From: Alligator mississippiensis
Lineage: Eukaryota > Chordata > Crocodylia > Alligatoridae
Length of the DNA stretch: 64,000 nucleotides
NCBI RefSeq assembly: GCF_030867095.1
Contig: NC_081824.1
Span: 349,592,203-349,656,202, forward strand
Direction of reading: 5' to 3'
The notes below the pieces were generated by a model. The model saw nothing but the letters and a program-made list of their open reading frames with translations. It was not told the origin of the DNA and did not search any database. Shown here in pieces: positions 53,040-63,685 of this stretch. A program made the position numbers and the translations under genes. Position 1 is the stretch's first letter, and each line of letters begins with the position of its first letter.

Positions 53040-54690
53040 AAGCGTGCTGCATTCAGCCACAGTTGCTGCAGACAGGCTCTGTGGGGTGAGCACTTGTCCA
53101 TACACAGAGATGGCATGCTCAACATCTCTGAGTTCATTGGAATGATGAGGCAGCATCTTGCCAGGGTGTAAAGATGTGGAAAATCAGTCACAGAGTCCCA
53201 GAACACAGGTATCCAGTACTGATAAAGTTCATATAAGCAGCATGTTCAGTGTAGTGCTCTTTCCCCCATCCCAGGCTTGCTTGCAGCAGCTGAGGCTCAC
53301 AGCTTGGAATAGGCACCTGATTGGGGTCCAAGATGTGAACAGCACTAAGAAAGGAGGCAGCCAGCTGTCTGAACTGTGGTGGCAGTGATACCTGTAATAC
53401 TGCTTCAGCTTCACAGCTGTTGCCTGAAATAGGTCCCTTCTGTGTTGCTTTTCATGAGGATAGCTTGATAGTTCTTGAAATGCCCCATCTTTGGCCCAGT
53501 TTATCAAATCTGTCTGCTATCACAGCCTGCCAGCTTTCAAACCATGGTAGGAGCTCCATGAACCAGGTAGCACTGTCAACCACAGTCGTCATTTGATCTT
53601 AAATGTTGCCTTGCCCTAAGAGCCTGTAAAGTTTAAGCATGCACTGTGTGCTAGGTGTGACTTCTAGCTCCTCACTCGAAACATGCTGGTAGTGCTACAT
53701 ATGCTTGATGTGGTAATGGACTGTGCTAAATCATGAATTCTACCGTGTGAGCACAGGCTCTGGTGGCAGCAGCACAGTGCCATGTGAGTTCCCATTTTGA
53801 CTGGCAAAGGACTCCCTGTACCAGACCTTATGTCCTGGACAGTGCTTGAAGGTTTTCTTGAAGGAAGACACCAAGCTATCCACATCAGGAAACTGCTATC
53901 TGTCCCTTGCTAAAGGCAGAATGTGTGCATTGCAAGTAATGTGACCTGCATTGAGCAGCACTCATTCAAGCACATCAGAGAAAGTCTTGCACATGTAAAT
54001 GGCATTGCTGGACATGAATGCTGAGATCTTGTTAAAATCTTTCCCATAGCAGACAATTACTTTCACAATTGCTTGCAATGCGATAGAAAAAATGACAGGC
54101 AAGATGAACTGGCTCTGTTTGAAAGACAGGCAGGGTCCTGATCTGTCCAGCTCCCTGGTACAAATAACTATGTGCTTATGAACACTTTATCTTGGGGGTC
54201 AGTGGATTCATCAGCCTCAATGGAGGATTCATACTCTGCCAAGGCAGCATTTGTAGACTGTACATGTGAAGCAATTGCAGCAGGGAGATGGTCTTGATGA
54301 AGACAGTTGGCATGTGGAAAACTGCTAGCATTGGGCATGTGTTGTTTCACATAGTCCCTTAACTTGGGGTGATCAGGTTTCTCCAGCAGGATGTTCACTG
54401 CTGTGAAAGCCTCCATGAGGGAAAACGCTGCGCCTCGCCTTACCAAGCTGCTTCCTGCGGTCCTTTTAAACAGGGAGGACACGGTCGCAACAGCCTTTCA
54501 CTTCATGTGTGCCTCAGACCCTGACGTATTGATGTATGCTTGTTTTCCTCCACACATCCAAAGTTACACTGCAGGCAGTACAAAAGAGTCTGCCTCCTGT
54601 GTGCAAGGTCCCTGCAGGATACTGTCCTACATGGTGCAGCACTGAAACGTATTTGTCTGTCTTGGAGAATTCCTTGGTGTTCATTAACCC
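53040..54690 (-). mobile_element. decayed hAT transposase gene related to CGGBP1
   Basis: On the minus strand the N-terminal part reads GGRLFCTACSVTLDVWRKTS (near 54600), a BED-type zinc-finger start. It then gives AFTAVNILLEKPDHPKLRDY (near 54400) and HQDHLPAAIASHVQSTNAAL. This parallels CGGBP1 (GGKLFCTSCNVVLNHVRKSA; PLEKADHPAVRAFL; RAYLPDGY), a vertebrate protein derived from a hAT transposase. Further on, ESSIEADESTDPQDKVFIST and DFNKISAFMSSNAIYMCKTF match the RNase-H-like core (D-E-S/T-x-D and the S/TDNAxYM motif) of hAT transposases. A degraded C-terminal part reaches about 53040. Stops and frameshifts are frequent: an ordinary dead DNA transposon. Its right terminus may be near 55010, where reverse-complement 'tagggacctacagaaattgt' looks like a hAT end. 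Confidence 0.78.
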
Positions 54691-55100
54691 TGCTCCTCCT
54701 CAGTCTGCAGTATGCTGTAGTGACATGCCTGTGGGTGCTTCAAAAGCTGGCACCAAAACCTTCCCTGGCTGGCCCCAGACTGGTTCCTGAACTGAGCCTG
54801 TCAGGGGTTTAGCCTCTGATTTGCTGTCCCCATCCCACAGCTGTCCTCTCCCCTGTGCTTTTAGGACTCTAGAGGGCTTCTCACCCTTTTCTCTTGCATC
54901 TTTTTTTTTCTTTCACCAAAATTACAGAGCCCACACTTTTTCTCAGAGCCCACCTGAATTTGCAGTTTCTGTGAAAATTGCACGATCACAATTTCTGTAG
55001 GTCCCTACATATTCCTTCCCCTGTAAGAACTGACTATTTATAACTATTCTGTTCCGCCAGTTCCTGATTCACAACTCTAACTTGCCTCTAATTCAACACT

Positions 55101-55493
55101 TTGACAATGTTTTAAAAGCAACTTGCTCTGAAGGTCCCCAGCTCTTGGATGTTGCCACCGCACTCCTGACTTGGCAATCAATTCCTCTCATTGCTGATGT
55201 TCTGGCTTTGCAGGCCAGATGTGGGCTGCAGGTACCTCTGCTCTAATTCTGTGACCATTTAGTTTCATTAAAAACTTCTGATGCAGGATTTTCAAAGAGC
55301 TTACAAAAAAGGTCAGCTACACTATATCAGTAGTGCCCCACCTCCTGTTGTGGACCTCATTTAGCTCAGAGCTGTCATTTGGCTTGAGGGGCTGCCCACA
55401 AGTTTGGAAATACAGTGGCAAGGCAGCCCTAGCAGTATTAATTGACGCCCCCCTGCTGCCAAGTTTCTGACCTCTGGAGAGTCTCATGGATAG
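55101..55493 (+). repeat. left arm of a ~400-bp inverted repeat pair
   Basis: It matches the reverse complement of 58899-59298 over about 400 bp with moderate divergence. Shared words include 'tgttttaaaagca'/'tgttttaggagca', 'cttgctctgaaggt', 'ttgctgatgttctggctttg', 'ggattttcaaagagctt', 'ctatatcagtagtgcc' and 'ccctgctgccaagtttctga'. It includes a CR1 reverse-transcriptase scrap (minus strand, around 55265-55330) joined to hAT-type ends on both sides. Confidence 0.7.
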
Positions 55494-55959
55494 TGTCCCT
55501 GCATGCTAGATCACATTGGCACGAGTAGTCACTCAATGGCTGAATCCAAGTGTGTGGGATCAGGCTAGCATGCTCTGTTATAACATCTGCAGACTGACAG
55601 GAGGACCCCGCATGCACCATTATCCGCTGCCACTCATGAGGTCTGTGGGGCCGGAAGCACTGTCCTATATTAACTGCATCATCCTGATCTGGATGCTTGT
55701 AGTTTTCCCTGCATGGCTGTAAAGCCTAAGCAGGATGGAGCCCAGCCAACCAAAGCATCTTCCCCATAATTCCCAAGATTAGAGTGACACTGAGAGAAGC
55801 AGCTTGATTTCCATGTGGCCAAGGCCATCATCCTACCTTATGCTGTTCTGAAATGCTGCTTGTTTTCCACTGCTGTAAAATTATCTAAATACAGAGCATG
55901 TCCCCATGGAGGGACAAGGCAGGGTAGATTTGCACTTACAGACTACCTAAGACATAGAG

Positions 55960-56200
55960 CAGTGGTTCTCAACTGGGGTGCCTTGAGATCCTCTCAGGGG
56001 TGCCAGGCAACATTAGCACTGTTGAGTGTGCAAACATGATTCATGAGATTAAACTGAGAGATGCCAAGTCCATGGTCTGAGTTCTTGGCAAGTGAACTGT
56101 TCTAGTATTTTTCTAGTCAGAAAGACAGCAAAAACAAAAGGGCAGGCATGTTCTGGGGGGAGGGGAATATCGAGTCTTAAAGAAGGGTTGAGAACCACTG
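55960..56200. mobile_element. hAT MITE, 241 bp
   Basis: It opens 'cagtggttctcaact' and closes 'gggttgagaaccactg', the classic hAT/Charlie-type inverted ends. Flanks 'acatagag' and 'atatagag' are an 8-bp target-site duplication with one change. No coding capacity. Confidence 0.88.
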
Positions 56201-56499
56201 ATATAGAGCATAAACTTTGGTAAGCTCCTGCTGGCTTCATCAGTGTGGAGGGAGGCACATGGATGGCCAGCTCCTTCCAGCCTCAAAGTAAGGTGGGCTT
56301 GTTGACTGTAGTGACAAGGGCCACCCACCCGGGGTGGGCAGGACAAGCCTGCCCTTGCCTTGCCACCAGAACTAGGCAGAGGTGTTGCATGGAGCTCTGC
56401 TCTAGTTCTTTCACTTCAGAGATTGCAGTTGCTCCTTTAGTGATTCTCAATCAGGGGTTGGGGTGCAGAGAGGACTTTTCATGGACAGTGGTCAAACCA

Positions 56500-57080
56500 T
56501 AGCGGAGCTGCCGACAAACACTTCAACACGGTCTCCGCGACCCCCGCGCAAGCCGCCCGGGGGTGGGGCGGGAGGGCAGCACGGAACGCCCAGGTATCAG
56601 CCAATAGGCGGGCTGCACCACCCCCTCCAGAATATACCATCTGCCTCTTCTCGCAGGGGCACACGCGGTGGGAGCGTCCAGCGCGGCCCCCTCCGGGGGG
56701 GAACTACCCCGGAGCGCCCCCTGCCGCGCAGCCGCAGAGCGACCGCGCGTCTCCTGCGCCTGCTTCCAGCTCCGACCGCCCCTCCCCCGGCGCATGCGCG
56801 GTGCTTCTTCACTCCCAGAGGCGGGGGGGGTCGGATCCCGCGGACGGCTGCAGGCGGGCGCGAAGGCCAGGGGCTTATGGCGAGTCCGGCTCTGAGCCGC
56901 TCCCTGGAGCGCCTGAGGCGGCGCTACCTGCGCATGAACACGGGACCCGCGGGGGTGAGGGAGTGCTGGGGCGGGGGGAGTCGCCCCTCCCCCCTTTGGG
57001 TTGAGAGCGCGCACGTTGCCGGGCAGGGGCGGGGGAGCTCCGGGATTGGCTGGAGAAGAGGGGGCGGGACCTAATATGTA
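56500..57080 (+). promoter_or_regulatory. CpG island promoter of the gene downstream of RANBP2
   Basis: This is the densest CG-dinucleotide stretch of the window ('gtctccgcgacccccgcgca', 'gcgcagccgcagagcgaccg', 'ccggcgcatgcgcggtgctt'). GC boxes ('ggggcggga') and CCAAT boxes occur on both sides of a candidate first exon: 'gccaataggcggg' at 56599 and 'gggattggctgg' at 57042. It lies about 6 kb past the RANBP2 poly(A) site. Confidence 0.78.
56877..56954 (+). CDS. candidate first coding exon of the next gene, possibly CCDC138
   Basis: ATG with G at +4 in the CpG island encodes MASPALSRSLERLRRRYLRM then NTGPAG, followed by a GT donor ('gtgagg') in phase 0. In mammals and birds CCDC138 follows RANBP2 in the same orientation. 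Human CCDC138 has a comparable short basic helix near its start (VVESLKSRYGLGG), which the SLERLRRRYLR segment loosely resembles. I do not find a convincing second exon in the remaining 7 kb. An upstream or internal ATG (codon 20) could also be used. Confidence 0.42.
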
Positions 57081-57160
57081 GGGCCAGGGAAGCCCCAGGA
57101 TTGGCTGGGGGGAGGTGAGGTGCGGTGCTAATATGAGCCGCAGGATTGGCTGCAGGAGGA
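57040..57160 (+). promoter_or_regulatory. three ATTGGCTG (inverted CCAAT) units in ~50-bp tandem array
   Basis: 'ggattggctg' or 'gggattggctgg' recurs at about 57043, 57098 and 57143, and 'ctaatatg' falls between them at 57071 and 57128. The unit is about 46-56 bp. These inverted CCAAT boxes lie just 3' of the candidate exon 1 and could bind NF-Y; that is inference from the motif. Confidence 0.6.
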
Positions 57161-57239
57161 AAGGGTAGGAGTAGGAGTAGGATGGGGGCAAAGGAAGTGG
57201 GGCTGGACCAGCAGGGGGTGGAGACCACAGACCTGGCCT

Positions 57240-58770
57240 GGGGTGGGGTGCTACCCCTCTCAGAGCTGCCATGTGCTGGTCAAACCTGGCCTCCCCCAGC
57301 CCTCTGTGGGGAGCTTGTGCCTTTGCCCCCAGCAGTGCCCAGAGGGATGCCCCCTGTATCCCCAGGCTCCTGCCTCCCACCTTCCCTGTTCACATGCTTC
57401 CCATCCATGGCCCTGCCAAGCCCTGGCACCTCCTGGTCACCCTCCTCCTGGCCCTGGCCCTGGCCAAGCTGGTTGTACCTGACCAGGAAGGAGGCTCTGG
57501 CCGGGAGGGTCCCCGCAGACTGTGGGGCTACTTTCCTTGCCCTTCGCTCCTGTCTCTGAGCAGAGTATCACTGGACAGCGTCTGCTGGGTCCTTGGACTA
57601 GTTTGAGGGCCGGTGGGTACAGTCTGCTGTGCTCTGCTTGGTCTCCCCGCTTGGCACTTTTTTTTGAACCTCTAACCAGCACTGCCATCCCTGGGGTTTT
57701 TTGGGGTTTTTTTAATTATTTGTCCCAAGAAATGTGTTGCCCCCTTTTCCTGTAGCCTCCACGCTCTCTAATGAGAAACTTGGTGGGCTGGGCCCATGTG
57801 ATTAAAGGGTGACAAATAGGCCTGGCCCTGGCTAAGCTGGCCCTCTACCTAACCAGGAAGGAGGCTCTGGCTGAAAGGACCCCCAGCTACTGTGGGGCCA
57901 TTTTCCTCTTCCTTATCTGCTCACGTCTGGGCAAGGTTTCACCAGGCAGTGTCCACTGGTCCTTTGAGAGCCAGTGGGCTCTGGCCAGTGTGATCTGCTT
58001 GGTGGACCACCTGCCCCGCAGTGCTTGTTATCAACATCTGACCCTTGCTGTTATCCATGTTTTCTTTTTCTCAGTTGTCCCAAGTAATGAGTTGATGGGC
58101 AGTTAGTGGACTCCCTTATTAAGGGAGGCTTATAATATACTTGGTGGGCAGTGGCCCAGGTTTCCCAATGGTATATTAAAGGCCTGCACTGAGTTGTTGC
58201 CACAGGCAGGTATTGGGCATACTTTACAGACACCCCCAACAGCTGCCCCTTTGCCAGCCAGGAGAGACCCCAGTGCATGCATGGCTCAAGTGCACCAGGT
58301 TGTGGTCTTCTTCCACCTCCACCTGAACCTTCTGCTGAGGTGCTGAGTCCCTTGCCCTTCCCCCCCCACCTTTTTGTTTACATGGTCCCCATCCATGGCC
58401 CTGCCAAGCTCCAGGACCTCTGGTCAACCTCTTCCTGGACCTTGCCAAGCTGGCTGTCTACCAGGCCAGAAAGGAGGCTCTGGCTAGAGGGAACCCAGGC
58501 AAGTTATGGGGCTGTCTTCTGCCTCCTCCATTATTGACTCCAGGCAGAGTTTCACTACTTGGCATCTACAGGTTCCCTCAACTTGTTCAGGGAGCAGTAG
58601 GCGCTGACTGGTGTGTTCTTTTCAGTGTCCCCTTCTGGCTCCTTTATTATTAACCTGTGACTTCACTTTCCTGACTTCTCTTTAAGCCCCCTGTATTTAG
58701 TTGATGTGTCCCCAATAGCCTCCCTTATTAAGGGAGGCTTACAGTTTTTCCTTGGTGGGCCCACAATCCC
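57240..58770 (+). repeat. degenerate tandem repeat, three units, GC-rich
   Basis: Three related segments follow each other. 'ccatccatggccctgccaag' appears at 57404 and 58389. 'aggaaggaggctctggc' or a variant appears at 57485, 57855 and 58466. 'cccttattaagggaggctta' appears at 58112 and 58723. 'cttggtgggc' follows at 57779, 58140 and 58752. The units translate to similar peptides (LALAKLVVPDQEGGSG, LALAKLALYLTRKEALAE, LAKLAVYQARKEALAR), but frames are broken by stops. I recognise no protein family. Confidence 0.7.
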
Positions 58771-58898
58771 TTGAGCATAACAAATATGCTTGTGTTGCAC
58801 AGTGGCAGAGAGTGAGTGCTGAAATGGGGAGTGAATAGGGGTTTCTATGACCAGGGTTTTTTCCCACTCCCCTCACTTGCAGCCTTCAGCATTTAAAG

Positions 58899-59298
58899 TC
58901 TACGGCTCCCCACACATCAGAACTCTGGCAGCAGGGGAGCGGCAGTTAATGCTGCTGTGGCTTCCCCACCTACAGATTTCTGGACCTGTGGGGATCCCCT
59001 CCCTTGGGCCAAATGGCAACACCATGAAGTTGAGTACCACTGATATAGCCTATCTAGGCTTTTCCACAAGCTTTTTGAAAATCCTACATCAAAGGCTCTT
59101 AATGAAATTAAATTGTCATGGAATTAGCGCAGGGGGTGGCAACCTGCAGCTCTACAGGCCACACCTGCTGCACAAAGCCAGGACATCAGCAGTGAGGAAT
59201 ATTGATTGCTACATCAGAAGTAGGTTGGCAGCAGTCCAACAGCTGGGGGTGGGTGGTGGCCTACCTTCAGAGCAAGATGCTCCTAAAACATAGTCAAA
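58899..59298 (-). repeat. right arm of a ~400-bp inverted repeat pair
   Basis: Reverse complement of 55101-55493 with moderate divergence. On the plus strand it contains FLKILHQRLLMKLNCHGIS (about 59074-59130), a CR1 reverse-transcriptase scrap. That scrap is bounded on the left by the hAT-type end 'gttgagtaccactg' and on the right by the hAT-type start 'cagggggtggcaacctgcag'. The two arms bracket the CpG island. Confidence 0.7.
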
Positions 59299-59569
59299 AC
59301 TCAGACAGGGAGAGGGCAGGGTAGATTGGCACCTTTATATCTATCAACTGAATAATATCTATATATAGAGAGGGATGAAGCACAAGCCTGTATTAACCCA
59401 AGTTCACTTAAGTAGCTGAAGTGAACTTGGAATCAGGAAAGCTTGTGCACATGTTCTCTGTCTCTGTCTCTCTATCTCTCTCTCCACTCCTCTTAGTTGG
59501 TCTACAAATGTACAGATCTGCCCTGCCTTCTCACTAACTTCAGACCAGCACAGCTAACAACCTTTCTCA

Positions 59570-59800
59570 ACCAGGGTGCCTTGTCTATCAGATACTTTTC
59601 AGGGTGCCACGGTATGCTGTTCTGCATTAGTGTTAGGTATGCAATGCCTATGTCTGATTCACTGCGCAAACCCAGAGATTTCAAATTGGAATTCATAATG
59701 TCAGTGATGTTCTGACTCATTGTGGTCTTTCTGAACTCTTGGCAGTAGAAGAATTGCTCAGTTATTTTTCTGTAGAGCAGGTGTTTTCTGAGGGGTGCCT
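59570..59800 (-). mobile_element. hAT-like MITE fragment
   Basis: 'cctttctcaaccagggtgcc' at the left and 'tctgaggggtgccttgggca' at the right resemble the 'tctcaactggggtgccttga' start of the MITE at 55960. The ends are eroded, so family and borders are uncertain. Confidence 0.4.
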
Positions 59801-61299
59801 TGGGCATAAGACTTACCAGTGGTTGTGTTTGTCTGTTAGAGATGGATAAAAGACATTGCTGTCATAATGACTTGAGCGACGAGACTGCACTAATCAAGAA
59901 AGATTGGGACCTTCAGTTTTAGTAGTCTGAAAGGAAAGAAAGTCGGGTAATGAGCGGTGATGTGAAGGAAATAATGATAGTATTTGGACAGTGACTAGAT
60001 GCATGACAGTGAAGAAAAGATGAAGATATTTCCAAGGTTATAAGCTGAACTCATGGGAAGGTTAGGAATAATGATTTGAAGAGCTGATAGAAAACAGAAT
60101 AGAGAAGAAGTTCAGTTTGGGTCATACCATGGGACTGGGAGAAGTGTTAGCACTACTTAGAATGCCTAGCACTACATTGTCCCAGCCTTGTCTTTGGGAA
60201 GCTGGCCTACGTTCTGTCATAAGAACAGCCTTGGTCTATACAGATGTCTTTTCTTTGTTCCAGGAACTTCTGTTTCAGCTTTTGCTAGGCTAATTACTAT
60301 GTCAGCAGCAGCTGGATACCTTACTAGAAATACTTGAGAACTATCAGAAACTGTAGTTTGAGGCAAGTGGAGGCCTGAGCTCCTCAGGCTAGGTACATAA
60401 GGCAATCCATGCTACTTTCTGAGAGCATCAGTTGGATATGTGTTTGAGGCCAAAACATGTGCATGCGAAGTGGCTGTGAAATGTGTTTTCATGGCCATTC
60501 TCCCCATCCTGAAAATTTTGGATCCACCTCCTTATTTGTCATCTTAATTTCACCTCTTTCCAAGTCCAGGCAAAGATTAGAGCCTCCCAGCAATCACGTC
60601 GTGAATCCCACCAGTCCATTTTCTTCCTGGAGTAACAGCTTTCTCCAGCTTGCTTGCTGATGTAGTTAGTTAACTCAGATAAAAGCACTCTGCTGAAAAG
60701 CTGAAGTTCAGCTCCTACTGCTGATCAGCAGGTATCCTGGTTTTCTCTGATAAAGAAAATCCCCAATTTTTAGATATAAAAAAGTAATATATTATGATGT
60801 TTCATTTTAATCACAGAAAAATGTGGATTTTGGTTACTTTTTTAATCTGAAAATTAGGAATTTTTTTTAATCAGAGAAAACCAAGATCCCTGCTAATGAT
60901 GCATGATGAATGTTACAATTGTATCTAAAAGAATAACATTCTTTTCTTTTCTGTTAACATTCTGTTAATGTAAGTTCTTTTCAAGTTAGATGCATTAGTC
61001 CTTTGTGTGTTGTTGTCTACAGAAAGTTTGATTCCCTTAGCCATGCTAGGCCAATGGGCTGGGTAGACCTATGGCCTTTTTCAGATTGAGATTGTAATGT
61101 CAAGTACTTAGGAAGTGCTGGATTACTGTTTTTTTTATTTATTATGATACATTCTTTAATTATATCATCACGTAAGTATTTTTTTCACAAGACTTGCTTT
61201 GAATCTGACATACCTAGTCTACTTATGCTTAAGTTCTTTCCTGTAGTTTTTAAGGATATTATTTATTATAAGTTAACTAGTCAGTTACCCATCAAGAAT

Positions 61300-61680
61300 G
61301 ATGGAGTGGAGACAGAGCCCCATATCCCTCCCTCTCCCTGTCTAGGCCCACTCCCCGCTTCCCTCCTCCCTCTTGGGGTCTGGGCCTGCTCTCCCATTCC
61401 CTGCTGATGCGGGGGGTGTGGGGGAGGACCGGGCCCAAGGGTGGAGAGAATCCAGCCCACCATGGTGGCATGGGAGAGGGGAGCAGCAGGCCTGGGCCAG
61501 CACTGCTGGCCTCACCCTCCCCATTCCATCCATTCCATTGCCTCCGCCTCCAGGGAGCGGGGGGAGGCCAGCTCCTCACTGTCCCCACCGCCGCCTCCTG
61601 ATTGGTTGTTCCAGTCAGCCAATCATAGTCAAAATAAAGCATTATGGACAGACAGATAGATTAAGGCTTTTATAATATTA
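61300..61680. repeat. GC-rich interspersed repeat
   Basis: A 380-bp GC-rich island in AT-rich DNA, ending 'ggacagacagatagattaag' and 'gcttttataatattag'. That type of end recurs in reptile genomes as the 3' end of a repeat. Open frames on both strands here reflect base composition. Family not identified. Confidence 0.45.
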
Positions 61681-62462
61681 GAATAGTTGAAAATTCTGGA
61701 GTGACGAGCAAAATATAGGACTAAGTGGAGTCATTTTGGTTCCTTCCTAACTTGCTTTTAGGTCTGTTTGTTTAAATGAACCTTGTCACTGCAGTATCTG
61801 AGGGACTCAAGTATTTAAAAGGAAAAATAGCAGTCTTTTCTTTTAGACTTTAGGACAAACAACTAAATTAATTTCATACTAATTTTTTGTTTGCTTCTGT
61901 GTGTATGAGGGTCACACATTTTTGTTAGGAAAAAGTCATCCCTTTTTCAAAGCAAGCAACTTTTTAGCAGGAGTTTCACAGTGAAGTGATTATAAACAAT
62001 AAACATATTATATTATGATATATATTTATAATATATATATTGTATATTCTGTTATACATAATTATATTCAATTATGATGAGAAGTGCTGGGATCAATTTA
62101 TTTGTATGTGGTTTGGTTTTTTTTAAGGATTGTCTTTCAGGTGCATTACGGACCAAATCTAAAAGTGAGAATTCCCCAACGTACACAGGTAATACAAGAG
62201 AAAAGGATGCTCCAGATGTTTTTATTAAAAGGATTCAGAATTACAATTCATTTCTCTTAAATTTCTCTTAAGAATTAAGAGTGCTTAGGAAAGTATGCTT
62301 ATACTTTTTCTGTGGGGGAGATAAACTTGTCTTGGCTGGCGTATGTGAAAATCAGGTACCAACCTAGGAGCGTACGTAAAATCTCCAGGGAAACTCTAAA
62401 AGAGTTTTCCTGTGCTGCAGGTTTGGATGGGTTGTGAGGAGAGGAGTGGTCGGTGCTTTATG

Positions 62463-62632
62463 GCAGAAATATTAAACTGACCTCACCCCTCAGGCTGGAT
62501 CTGGACCACCATGCCCCTGATTTCAGCAGTGGGCCCCTCCTGTCCTCAGTGCCCCTCAATTCCTGGCTTTTGTATAAGCCCCACAGGCTGCATGATATGG
62601 CTCCACAAGCTGTAAGTTTGACACCCTACTTT
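62463..62632 (-). mobile_element. hAT-like MITE fragment
   Basis: 'gcagaaatattaaactgacc' and 'ctgtaagtttgacaccctac' look like eroded inverted ends. The right end, reverse-complemented, is 'gtagggtgtcaaacttacag', typical of hAT MITEs with CAGGGGTGTCAAAC termini. Confidence 0.45.
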
Positions 62633-62898
62633 ATGGGGATGAAGAGGAAGGTCATTGCTCCTATAGGGCACTGACAGACTTGTAGCTCCCTGCTGTGATT
62701 CCTAGTGCTTTGCAGGAAGTGCTATGAATTACAGCATTCCCCCTGACCAAGCAGATGTTTGCTGTTGGGTGTGGGAGGTTGGGGGATCGAGTTCCAGTTT
62801 GGGAGAAGGGAGGGGAAGGATTTACATCTGGGGTTTACCCAGCACTGGTGGGTGGTGCAAGTGGATTAGAGCCCCCCAAGGTGTTATTGGGGCATGGA

Positions 62899-62899
<1 letters not shown>

Positions 62900-62960
<61 letters not shown>
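62900..62960 (+). repeat. (GT)n microsatellite
   Basis: About 30 uninterrupted GT units. Likely polymorphic in length. Confidence 0.95.
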
Positions 62961-62963
<3 letters not shown>

Positions 62964-63618
62964 GGGAGAGTAGTTGTGATAGGGGGTATTGCATATAAAG
63001 GAAGTTGAGGGATAAAGCTGACTTATACCTTCATGCTGAATAAAGGTGATAGGAGGTATAATTTGTGAGGCATTTTTTCCTTTTATAGAAATGTATTTGC
63101 ATTCATGTTATGTCCAGATGCCACTAATAAATAGAGATTGTTGGCTGGAGGGGGCAATCAAATGCCTTGTGATATAAATAATAAAAAAAAAATAAAACAG
63201 GGAACTTATAATCATTTTAGACATTTTATAATAGTTCTATAATACATTTATATACTCTGTTTGCTCCTTAATATATTTAACAAACTTAAGACCAAAGATA
63301 CTCCTTAAGTATTTGTGAGTAATACTTCTTACCATCCTGGCACTCAAGAATTGCAACTAAAAAGATATTATGTCAGAGCTGAAATTTTAAAGCAAATTAG
63401 CATAGGAATCCAAGCTGTAAAACTTCACAAAGACAAATCTTACTTGAAAGCAAATCTGAGGTTTCTGAAATAGTATCATCAACCAAAGTTTTTAAAAAGA
63501 TCTATAACAGTATCATAAGCTGCACATTGTCTTATTTTTAAATCAGTAATAACACTTCTAAGTTGCAAGTTATTCTAATATTTCTCCATCTGAATGTAAT
63601 TCCTTACTTACTAGACCA

Positions 63619-63685
63619 TGTTTCATAGATTCATAGATGCTAGGGTTGGAAGGGACCTCAATAGATCATCGAGTCCGAAAGAGTG
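63619..63685 (-). mobile_element. CR1 LINE 3' tail, very short
   Basis: 'ttcatagattcatagatgct' followed by 'agggttggaagggacctcaa' and 'tagatcatcgagtccga' is the same minus-strand CR1 3' end as at 34.5 kb. Only about 60 bp of it remain before unrelated sequence starts. Confidence 0.85.

Larger units (their letters stand above)
50767..56500. other. intergenic region between RANBP2 and the next gene
   Basis: 50.8-52.25 kb is AT-rich with further AATAAA hexamers and no coding signal. It then holds an L3/CR1 relic (52280-52460), a near-perfect hairpin (52710-52749), a decayed hAT transposase (53040-54690, minus), one arm of a long inverted repeat (55101-55493) and a 241-bp hAT MITE (55960-56200). 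No host exon recognised. Confidence 0.7.

Noticed and set aside
56523-57380. 285-codon minus-strand open frame over the CpG island
   Set aside because: Proline/alanine-rich, no recognisable domain, overlaps the CpG island. Expected from base composition.
62141-62188. 48-nt candidate microexon with tttcag acceptor and gtaata donor
   Set aside because: It fits phase 0 after the 56877-56954 exon (VHYGPNLKVRIPQRTQ) but does not resemble CCDC138 or any family I know, and short AG..GT pairs are frequent by chance.
62724-63008. 94-codon frame with a long Cys-Val repeat
   Set aside because: Translation of a (GT)n microsatellite.
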